From contig CAZCGA010000138.1 in assembly GCA_964498075.1 (NCBI GenBank), positions 1-15,911 of the forward strand: a stretch of DNA of 15,911 nucleotides, given 5' to 3'. Positions 1 to 6,392 of this stretch are shown here, one piece after another. Numbering within the stretch: position 1 is the first letter of the stretch; every line of letters begins with the position of its first letter. The notes beneath the pieces are model-generated. The model ran no database searches, had not been told where the DNA came from, and worked only from the letters and a program-made list of their open reading frames with translations. The translations under genes and the position numbers were made by a program. Source of the DNA: CAZCGA01 sp964498075 (lineage in GTDB: Bacteria > Desulfobacterota > Binatia > HRBIN30).

Positions 1-23
1 CCCTTCTCTTCCCAAGAGAAGGG
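1..23. terminator. Perfect hairpin beyond the end of the TPR-CHAT gene
   Basis: Bases 1-10 and 14-23 are exact reverse complements separated by three C residues, giving a 10-bp stem. It lies about 80 bp past the stop of the minus-strand TPR-CHAT gene, so it could end that transcript. Any T tract on that strand would fall outside the window. The stem is rich in CCCTTCTC/GAGAAGGG, which also resembles dispersed intergenic repeats, so it may be a repeat rather than a dedicated terminator. A smaller CCCC/GGGG pair lies at 87-97. Confidence 0.4.
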
Positions 24-105
24 GGTTTGGGGGATGAGTTTCTGAGCGTCGTGGGTGCAGCGATTCCCACTTCTTGCGCACAGCCGCCCCAGGAGGGGAA
101 CCGCC

Positions 106-3027
106 TCACCCGCCAGTCGTTTGCACGATGAACGGACCCCACAGATTCACCGGGGCCAGCGGCTCGCCTTGCGCGCTGTTCCGGGTCAGGTCGCGCAGCT
201 GTGTGATGGTTTCGAGCTGCGCCTTTTGTAGCGCATCCGCCACGTGGTCGCCCGCGCCGTACGCTTGATAGAAGCGCTCCATCAGGTCACGCGTGACCTT
301 ATCGCTCACCGGCCACAGACTCATGACCAGGTTCTTCGCGCCGGCGAGCACAAACGCCCGCCGCAGCCCGTACACACCTTCGCCGGCTCTGACCTCTCCG
401 AGTGCGGTCTCGCACGCCGAGAGCACGGCGAGATCGGTCCCGTACAGATCCATTCCGCTGACTTCCAACGCGGTGAGGATGCCGTCGTCGCCTTCCGATA
501 CCTCGTCGGCGTGGTTCGCGCCGGCCAGCGCCAGCCCCGAGCGCACCATCGGCCCGTTCGCCTCGCCGCCCCGGAACAGCCGGCGGCCGCGGCTCAGCGG
601 ATCGGGCAGAGACTGATCCTCGACCCGGTCCTTCAGAAAGAACCCGTGCGTTGCCAAGTGTAAGACTTGCGGTGACCTCGTCGCCCGGACGGCCGACTCG
701 GTTGCGTCCTTGCCCATGAGCACCTTCTTCGTGCCCTTGAGCAACGGTGGGATCGCCTGCGCTTCTTCGGCCGTACCGGGCAGCGGCGGATAGACGGCCT
801 TCTCGTAATCGGCGGCGCGGACGGCGCGCAGCCGCGGGCCCGAACGGAAGCTCGCCGGGCGGAACACGCCGCGGTCGTCGAACGCCGGGTTGGCGGCGAG
901 CAGCATACCGACGGTCGGTGTGACGCCGCTCTTGCCGCGCATGAGATCGCGGCCGCTGGCCACGTACGCCACCGTGCGGTCTTCGATCAGATAGCGGTTC
1001 CCAGCGGTGCGCAGCGCGGCAAACGGCACCTTGTGCAGCTCGCCGTCCGGGCTGACGATCAGCCGGCCATGCGCGGTGCCGGCGGCACCCAGCGGTTGCA
1101 CCAAGCGCCCGTAGAGCTCGGCCAGCGCCGTATCGGTGCGCTGCGTGTAAGCACTCAAGTTCTTCAGGAAGTTCGGATCATTTATGGCGGTCAGCGCCGC
1201 GGTGACTTTGGCGTCGATGTCGGCCGCATCGCCCAGGTCCACCAGGCTGATCCGCCCGTCGCCGGTGAGGACGAACGCCAGGTAGCGCGAGGTGGGTGTC
1301 CACAGCAGACGCTTCTCGTCCCAGTCGCGGATGAGCACGTACTCGACCAACGTGCTGTCACGCGGCAGGCGTCCGGCGAGCATCTCCACCGTCACTTGCC
1401 GTTGCGCCAACTCTTGCGCCACCACGCCACTGCGCCCGCTGAGGTACTGCTCCTCGCCGGCGATGGACTCCTGGAGCGCTTCAATCTGTTTGCGGTACGC
1501 GTCGAGGCTCTGATCGCCCGGCCCGCTCAGCAGCAGCTTGGCCAGATCGTTGCGGTACTTGTTCAGCCGTTGCCACGACTGCAGGGTATCGCCCTTCAAA
1601 TGTCCGGCGATGGTGTCGCGTGTCCGCGCCTGGGCATCGAGCACGATGCCCTTGTGGCGCAGCACCAGCTCCAGCCCGAAGCGGACGGCAGCGGGATCGT
1701 CTCGGAACTGGCGTTGGATCAGCGACAGCGCCGCCAGGTAATGCCCTTGCGTCTTGTCGATGAACTGCAGCTTCTGCTCCTCCGAGGCGACGGCGAAGAC
1801 ACTCGCCAACGTGTGCTCCTCGGCCGCCAGCCCGCGCCGGTACATGGCGAGAGCCTGATCGTACTCGCCGACGCTGCGATAGAAGGCGGCCAACAGGTTG
1901 AGGGCGCGGGCGTTGTCGGGATGGTCGGCCCCAAGGGTCTTCTCGGAGATCGCCTGCACCCGCTGCAGCAGCGGCCGCGCCTGTGCGTAGTCTCCCATGG
2001 TCCAGTAGAATCCGGCGACGTTGTTCAGCGCTGCGGCGGTATTCGGGTGATCGGGGCCCAGCGTCTTCTCCCAGATCGCCGCGGCCCGCTGCGCCAGCGG
2101 CAGCGCCTTTCCGTAGTCCCCCATCCCGCGATACACCTCCGCCAGGTTGTTGAGCGCCGTGGCGGTGTTCGGGTGGTCCGGACCGAGCGCCTTCTCCTTG
2201 ATGCGGAAGGCGCGCTCGAACAGCGGCAGGGCTTCCTTGTAGTCCTTCAGAGCCCAGTACACCGACGCCAGATTGTTGGCCGACTCCGCCGTCAGCGGGT
2301 GATCGGCGCCGAGGGTCTTTTCGCGCATGCCGAGCGCGCGTTGACTCGCCGCCAACGCCTGCGCGTAGTCGCCCATGCCGAGGTAGATGAGCGCCAAGTC
2401 GTTGAGCGACTCGGCCGTGTCAGCATGGTCGGCACCACGCGCCTTCTCGCGGATGCTCAACGCGCGCTGCGCCAAGGGCAGCGCCTTGGCGTACTCTCCC
2501 ATACTGCGGTTCAGCTCCGCCAAACAATGCAGCGACTGCGCCGTGTCCGGATGATTCGGGCCGAGCGCCTTTTCACGGATGTCCAGACTGCGTTGAGCCA
2601 GCGGCAGGCCGGCGGCGTAGTCGCCCATGGCCCGATACACCTCGGCGAGGTCGTGCAGCGACTGCGCCGTGTCGGGGTGATTGGGCCCCAGGACCCGCTC
2701 TCGAATGTCCACCGCCCGTTGCGCCGCCGGCAACGCCTTGGCGTACTCGCCGGTGCCGCGGTACGCCTGCGCCAGATCGTCGAGTGCCTGCGCGGTGTCC
2801 GCGTTGTTAGCGCCCAGCAAGCGTTCGCGGATGTCCACCGCGCGTTGTGCGGCGCGTACCGAGTCGGCGTAGCGTCCCTGCTGGTAGAGTTGTGAGGCTT
2901 CGCGGTCCAGCCGCGTTGCTTCTTGGAGGTCAGCGTCCTGGGCTCGTGCCACGCCAGCAGCCAGCGCCGCGAGCACAACGAGGAGAGCGAGCTGCACGTC
3001 CAACACGGCCAGAGTGCGCTGTAACAT
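106..3027 (-). CDS. Exported TPR-CHAT protein (caspase-like HC dyad)
   Basis: A 973-residue protein if started at ATG 3027. Residues 1-29 form a clear Sec signal peptide (MLQRTLAVLD, a hydrophobic core, then GVARA^QDADL). Nine TPR units of exactly 42 residues follow (about 37-403; pattern 'LG.DHP.TA..LNNLA..Y...GDYA.ALPL.QRAL'), then a helical linker, then a C-terminal CHAT domain (about 633-966). The CHAT catalytic pair is present: His794 in HLATHGFF and Cys872 in LSACETALG, so it may be an active cysteine protease of the caspase/separase clan (family knowledge). TPRs in such proteins usually bind partners or hold the protease inactive. The same frame is open up to ATG 3183, but codons 3028-3183 lie over palindromic repeats and would place 52 hydrophilic residues before the signal peptide, so I reject that start. 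The ribosome site at 3027 is weak. It is the last gene of a kinase/OmpA-DUF4384/CHAT operon. Substrate unknown. Confidence 0.88.
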   Translation of the reverse strand: MLQRTLAVLDVQLALLVVLAALAAGVARAQDADLQEATRLDREASQLYQQGRYADSVRAAQRAVDIRERLLGANNADTAQALDDLAQAYRGTGEYAKALPAAQRAVDIRERVLGPNHPDTAQSLHDLAEVYRAMGDYAAGLPLAQRSLDIREKALGPNHPDTAQSLHCLAELNRSMGEYAKALPLAQRALSIREKARGADHADTAESLNDLALIYLGMGDYAQALAASQRALGMREKTLGADHPLTAESANNLASVYWALKDYKEALPLFERAFRIKEKALGPDHPNTATALNNLAEVYRGMGDYGKALPLAQRAAAIWEKTLGPDHPNTAAALNNVAGFYWTMGDYAQARPLLQRVQAISEKTLGADHPDNARALNLLAAFYRSVGEYDQALAMYRRGLAAEEHTLASVFAVASEEQKLQFIDKTQGHYLAALSLIQRQFRDDPAAVRFGLELVLRHKGIVLDAQARTRDTIAGHLKGDTLQSWQRLNKYRNDLAKLLLSGPGDQSLDAYRKQIEALQESIAGEEQYLSGRSGVVAQELAQRQVTVEMLAGRLPRDSTLVEYVLIRDWDEKRLLWTPTSRYLAFVLTGDGRISLVDLGDAADIDAKVTAALTAINDPNFLKNLSAYTQRTDTALAELYGRLVQPLGAAGTAHGRLIVSPDGELHKVPFAALRTAGNRYLIEDRTVAYVASGRDLMRGKSGVTPTVGMLLAANPAFDDRGVFRPASFRSGPRLRAVRAADYEKAVYPPLPGTAEEAQAIPPLLKGTKKVLMGKDATESAVRATRSPQVLHLATHGFFLKDRVEDQSLPDPLSRGRRLFRGGEANGPMVRSGLALAGANHADEVSEGDDGILTALEVSGMDLYGTDLAVLSACETALGEVRAGEGVYGLRRAFVLAGAKNLVMSLWPVSDKVTRDLMERFYQAYGAGDHVADALQKAQLETITQLRDLTRNSAQGEPLAPVNLWGPFIVQTTGG
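1830..2920 (-). repeat. 126-bp tandem repeats coding nine TPR units
   Basis: Inside the TPR-CHAT gene a 126-bp unit recurs about nine times. Each unit codes one 42-residue kinesin-light-chain-like TPR. Conserved DNA stretches recur, such as the codons for 'QRA.DIRE' and 'LG.(D/N)HP.TA'. The units are diverged in the third position but still alike enough to recombine or to misassemble from short reads. Boundaries are approximate. Confidence 0.8.
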
Positions 3028-3045
3028 CCTGAAGCACGGCAGCCG

Positions 3046-3165
3046 GCCGGGTAATCGAATTTCCCGGCTACCGTCCCGGAAAAGTCCGTTGAACCAGACT
3101 CCGAGAGGTCGAGAGTCGTCTTCAGACGACTTCCGGTTCGTAGCCAGGGAATTCGATTTCCTGGC
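3046..3165. repeat. REP-like palindrome cluster between the OmpA-DUF4384 and CHAT genes
   Basis: Three hairpins lie in 120 bp. H1 is GCCGGG 3046-3051 with CCCGGC 3063-3068, extended by A:T pairs. H2 is a perfect 8-bp stem, AGTCGTCT 3114-3121 with AGACGACT 3124-3131, closing on TC. H3 is 3143-3151 with 3157-3165, GCCAGG...CCTGGC, around TTCGA. Read on the minus strand, H3 then H2 has the same layout as the pair at 15660-15710, so this is one dispersed repeat family. It fills most of the space between the stop at 3195 and the real CHAT start at 3027, and could attenuate or process the operon message. Confidence 0.75.
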
Positions 3166-3194
3166 GGTCTCGCTGTGGACCACGCCGCCTCGCC

Positions 3195-4310
3195 CTACCG
3201 GTGCTTGAACGGTAGCCGATACGAGAAGACGCCCTCCGGCAGCTCAGGGGCCACGTCGGCGCGCGCCTCCGCCGCCGGTCCACGCATCACGGTGGTGAGA
3301 CCCTGCCCACGGCGCTGGACGGCGATCGTCTTCGCGTCCGTTAGCTCGTTGCGGGACGCGACCACGACGATCTCTTCGTCACCCGGAGCCTGATCGAGAC
3401 TGAGCCACTGTCCCTCCGGCGGGACGTTGTAGGTTTGCTTGGCCTTGGCCGGATTCCCGGTCTTCGAGTACTCGGAGTTCGGGAAGACCGGCTCCGCCTT
3501 TCCCTTCGCATCGATCTGGTAGACGTACACGTAGCTGTTCTCGTTCGGCGTGAACGTGACCCGGTAGTTGTCGTTCGGCGTTAGCACGCCGCCGGCCGAC
3601 AAGCTGCGCGTCTCGCCGTCGCGTTTGTAGGTCACCACGACGTTCACCTTGAGATCGGCCTGCGTTTCGAGGTTCGGCTTCGCCTCGAGTGGGCGCGTGG
3701 CTGCGGCGACGCGGCTGCCGCCGAGGTTCACGAACTCGACGCGGCGGTTCAGCGCCCGGCCTTCGTCGGTGTCTTGCGAGACGTCGGGCAGCGGGCGGCT
3801 CTTGCCGTAGCCACGGGCTTCGATCCGCGACGCCGGCACGTTCTCCTTCTCCGCCAGGTAGCGTTTGACCGCCTCGGCGCGGCGCTCCGACAGCCACTGG
3901 TTATAGGAATCGGAGCCTTGGTTGTCGGTAAACCCTTCCACTCGGATGCGCATGCCCTGCAGTCGGGGATCGCTCAACGCTTCGGAGACGGAGCGTAGCT
4001 GGTCGAACGACTCCGCGGTGATCTCCGCCGAGTTGTACTTGAACTGGATCGGTACGGCGATGCGCCCGCCGCTCGGCGCCGCGGCCGGTTGGTCGGCGCG
4101 CGGCTCGACCTTGACGTGCCCGATCCCACGGCTTTGCCCGTCGTCGTTGCCACCCAGCAAGCCGTTCAGGATTTCTTCGGCAGACTTGTCCTTCTTGTCT
4201 TTCTTGTCCTGTGCCGGGCCAGTCGCCGGGCACAACAGCAACGCGCCGGCGAGAGCGAGCCACACCGCTCGCCGCAGCCGGAAGACTCCTGAGGTCGTCA
4301 GTGAAGTCAT
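3195..4310 (-). CDS. OmpA-like peptidoglycan-binding protein with DUF4384 domain
   Basis: A 371-residue exported protein. A signal peptide covers about residues 1-33 (RLRRAVWLALAGALLL core), then a Lys/Asp-rich stretch. The OmpA C-terminal-like domain is at about 84-195. It has the GFTDNQGSDSYNQWLSERRA signature with Asp129 and Arg144, the two positions that bind diaminopimelate in OmpA, and NRRVEF at its end. A DUF4384-type domain is at about 215-322 (GGVLTPNDNYR, YVYVYQID, PVFPNSEYS, GDEEIVVVASR). There is no N-terminal beta-barrel, so it is probably periplasmic and cell-wall-bound. The start is well supported: AAGGAGG lies 5 bases before ATG. Its gene begins 26 bp after the kinase stop, so the two are probably co-transcribed. 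Because the kinase's outer domain is the same type, the pair may sense or link to the same envelope partner (inference). Function of DUF4384 is not established. Confidence 0.9.
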   Translation of the reverse strand: MTSLTTSGVFRLRRAVWLALAGALLLCPATGPAQDKKDKKDKSAEEILNGLLGGNDDGQSRGIGHVKVEPRADQPAAAPSGGRIAVPIQFKYNSAEITAESFDQLRSVSEALSDPRLQGMRIRVEGFTDNQGSDSYNQWLSERRAEAVKRYLAEKENVPASRIEARGYGKSRPLPDVSQDTDEGRALNRRVEFVNLGGSRVAAATRPLEAKPNLETQADLKVNVVVTYKRDGETRSLSAGGVLTPNDNYRVTFTPNENSYVYVYQIDAKGKAEPVFPNSEYSKTGNPAKAKQTYNVPPEGQWLSLDQAPGDEEIVVVASRNELTDAKTIAVQRRGQGLTTVMRGPAAEARADVAPELPEGVFSYRLPFKHR

Positions 4311-4315
4311 GATCT

Positions 4316-4322
4316 CCTCCTT
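4316..4322 (-). promoter_or_regulatory. Strong Shine-Dalgarno of the OmpA-DUF4384 gene
   Basis: On the minus strand the sequence reads AAGGAGG followed by AGATC and ATG, a near-perfect anti-16S match at good spacing. It is by far the best ribosome site in the minus-strand operon and lies wholly within the 26-bp gap after the kinase gene. This suggests the middle protein is made in larger amounts than the kinase. Confidence 0.85.
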
Positions 4323-4336
4323 ACCAAAACGCTTGG

Positions 4337-6166
4337 CTACTTGTGATTGAATGCGAAGCTCTGCAGTACATTGCCGTCATTCGCGAAGCAGGGCGCGCCG
4401 GGCGCTCCACCGTCCTCGAGAAAGGAGTTGAGGTTCTGCGCCAGCTCCTGGCGCACCCGCTCCGCCGCACCCACCAGTCGTTGCCCGAGCCCTTCGGCGT
4501 CGCGCAGCGGCCGGGTCACCCCGACGAAGAATACCCGCTCCTCGCCGACCGAGGAATCGAGGTGCAGCCACGCCGGACCCTCGACGTCGGGATTGTCGGG
4601 CAGCCAGTGCAGCGCACTCGAGGGCAGCGGATTGGTCAGCGGTGAGTATCGCTTGTTGGGGAAGATGCGGGTCACGCTCGGCCGCGTGTCGCGCTGAAAG
4701 GCGTAGAGGTAGCACTCGCGGCCAGGAACCATCGCGAAGCGATAGTTGTCGCGACGGGTCAGCGTCACGCCGTCCGCGGTCCAGATGGGCACGACGGGGC
4801 TGGTTTCCTCGGGTGTCTGGTACTGGAACAGGAGCAACACGCCGCCTGCAAGCTCGCTCAGCGGGCGCTGCAGCTGCGCGTCGCCGGGGTGATCCTGCAG
4901 GCCCTGTGTCAGCGTCTTGCGAGCCTGCTCGGCGTCTCCGCCGGTGACCTGCCCCACGGCGCGCGCCACGATGACGTCGACGGGCTCGGCGTCCATCCGC
5001 GGCGCCTTGGCGTCCGGCACACCTGGCTTCGCGACACTCCCGCCGGGCGGAGCGACTTCGGTTTGGGGGTAGAACTTCCACACCGCGACCCCGGCGAGGA
5101 CGGCCAGTGCCAGCACGCCGCCCGCCACCCAGCCAACCGGCAAGGTCGCTTTCCGCCTGGTGATCCGGCGTGTCCCGAGCTGGGAGCGGGTGGTGTGCGT
5201 CGGCACCCAGGTAACCGTTTCGGTCGCACTCGGGCCGGCGAGCTGGAGCGTCTCATTCGCCAGCGCCGTTTCGTCCAGCGCCTCGAGCAGCTCCTCGGCG
5301 TCCTGGTAGCGCCTGTCCGGTTCCAACGCCATCATCTTATCGATGATACGGCTCACCTCATCCGGCACTTCGGGATTGCACTTCGAGGCCGGCTCGTACT
5401 TCCCCTTCTCCTTGGCCTTCAACACCTCGTAGGCCGTCGAGCCCGGGAACGGGCGCTGGCCGGTCAGGAGGTGATACATGGTGGCGCCGAGCGCGTAGAT
5501 GTCGCTGCGGTTGTCCGCGTCCTTGGCGTTGCGCGCTTGCTCCAGCGGCATGTACGAAGGGGTCCCGGCGCCCTCCCCGGCTTGCGTCAGGCCGCTATCG
5601 TCGTCCATGACCTTGGCCAGGCCGAGGTCGGCGAGCTTCACCTCGCCGCGGCGCGTCACCATGATGTTCGCCGGCTTGATGTCGCGGTGCAGGATGTTGC
5701 GCGAATGGGCATGGTGCAGCGCGCGCGCCACGTCGGTGATGATCCTGACCGTGTCGCCGACCGAGAGCTTGCTGCCCGCGGGTTTCAGGTAGTGGTCGAG
5801 GCTGTCGCCGTCGACGAACTCCATGGCGAAGTAGTGCAGCCCTTGCTCCTCACCGACGGCGACGCCGCGCACGATGTTGGGGTGATCCAGCTTCACCGAC
5901 ATGCGCGCCTCGCGGATGAAGCGGTCTACGAAGCTCTTGTTGCTCGCCAGGTGCGGCGGCAGGATCTTCAACGCCACGTCGCGGTCAAAGCTGAGCTGGT
6001 GGGCCTTGTAGACGATGCCCATGCCGCCTTCGCCGAGCTTGGCGACGATGCGGAAGTCTTTCAGGATCTCACTGATCGGCCGGCCGAGGCCGAAGGTCTG
6101 GTCGATGCCGGGAGTGGCTTGCGGCGTTCCCGGCGGCGCGGCGGGGCCCGGATCACGATCCATCAT
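4337..6166 (-). CDS. Transmembrane Ser/Thr protein kinase with C-terminal DUF4384
   Basis: A 609-residue Hanks-type kinase. The catalytic domain is at about 38-298 and has all key motifs: glycine loop GEGGMG 45-50, Lys67 in VALK, Glu86, catalytic loop HRDIKPAN 160-167, DLG 180-182, and GTPSYMPLEQ 201-210, where PLE replaces the usual APE. It should therefore be active. One membrane segment follows (about 345-365, VGWVAGGVLALAVLAGVAVW), then an outer region with a TPR-like helical stretch (about 395-440) and a DUF4384-type domain (about 445-555; DNYRFAMVPG, CYLYAFQRD, IFPNKRYSP, GEERVFFVGV). The layout is a receptor: cytoplasmic kinase, extracytoplasmic sensor. It heads the minus-strand operon. 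Two ATGs are adjacent (6166, 6163); AGGG lies about 10 bases before the first. Targets are unknown; the neighbouring DUF4384 and CHAT proteins are exported, so they are more likely upstream signals or outputs than direct substrates. Confidence 0.93.
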   Translation of the reverse strand: MMDRDPGPAAPPGTPQATPGIDQTFGLGRPISEILKDFRIVAKLGEGGMGIVYKAHQLSFDRDVALKILPPHLASNKSFVDRFIREARMSVKLDHPNIVRGVAVGEEQGLHYFAMEFVDGDSLDHYLKPAGSKLSVGDTVRIITDVARALHHAHSRNILHRDIKPANIMVTRRGEVKLADLGLAKVMDDDSGLTQAGEGAGTPSYMPLEQARNAKDADNRSDIYALGATMYHLLTGQRPFPGSTAYEVLKAKEKGKYEPASKCNPEVPDEVSRIIDKMMALEPDRRYQDAEELLEALDETALANETLQLAGPSATETVTWVPTHTTRSQLGTRRITRRKATLPVGWVAGGVLALAVLAGVAVWKFYPQTEVAPPGGSVAKPGVPDAKAPRMDAEPVDVIVARAVGQVTGGDAEQARKTLTQGLQDHPGDAQLQRPLSELAGGVLLLFQYQTPEETSPVVPIWTADGVTLTRRDNYRFAMVPGRECYLYAFQRDTRPSVTRIFPNKRYSPLTNPLPSSALHWLPDNPDVEGPAWLHLDSSVGEERVFFVGVTRPLRDAEGLGQRLVGAAERVRQELAQNLNSFLEDGGAPGAPCFANDGNVLQSFAFNHK

Positions 6167-6392
6167 CGCGCCGCCCTGTCACACCGGATCGGCCGGGTCG
6201 CTGTCGTACACATTCACGTTCTCATCTTCGATATGGTCGGACTCCCAGCCCTGCTCGGGAACCTGAAGGCAAGATAAGCCTCCCGGGAAAGAAAAAGCAA
6301 GGCGACGCCGGCCCGCAAGAAATTCCTTGACACGGAAAAGCGCGAAGTGGTAATCCCCGCGCGCGGTTCTCAGCGGGGACGAGATACAATCG
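6167..6392. promoter_or_regulatory. Divergent intergenic region with a possible rightward promoter
   Basis: These 226 bp separate the kinase operon (leftward) from the lipoprotein operon (rightward) and must hold both promoters. The best rightward candidate is TTGACA at 6327-6332, a perfect -35 box, followed after 18 bases by TAATCC at 6351-6356, a poor -10 box. I found no convincing leftward sigma-70 pair. The middle (about 6270-6345) is locally richer in A than its surroundings, which fits a promoter zone. Confidence 0.4.
6354..6379 (+). promoter_or_regulatory. Leader hairpin next to the lipoprotein start
   Basis: TCCCCGC (6354-6360) and GCGGGGA (6373-6379) form a perfect 7-bp stem around a 12-base loop, 13 bases before the ATG at 6393. 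The only purine-rich ribosome-site candidate, GGGGA at 6375-6379, lies in the 3' arm. The hairpin could hide it, so translation could depend on opening the stem. This is a prediction from pairing alone. Confidence 0.35.

Noticed and set aside
1033..2895. A 620-codon open frame on the plus strand opposite the TPR region
   Set aside because: It is a shadow of the 42-residue TPR repeats: its protein is Arg/Gln/Val-rich with the same periodicity, has no known domain, and the minus strand encodes a coherent TPR-CHAT protein.
1830..2920. CRISPR-like regular repeats
   Set aside because: The 126-bp period is continuous coding sequence with no unique spacers; it encodes TPR units.
6179..6250. Acidic, protein-like tail (EDENVNVYDSDPADPV) on the minus strand just before the kinase gene
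   Set aside because: The frame has no plausible start within the intergenic region and extends upstream only as antisense of the lipoprotein gene. It may be a decayed gene end, but nothing else supports it.
4889..6277. A 462-codon open frame on the plus strand opposite the kinase gene
   Set aside because: The minus strand has every kinase motif in order. The plus-strand product is His/Arg/Gly-rich low-information sequence typical of antisense frames in GC-rich DNA.
6385..6390. TACAAT as the -10 box of the lipoprotein promoter
   Set aside because: It is a good hexamer match but lies two bases before the ATG, so transcription would start inside the coding region, and no -35 box lies at the right distance.
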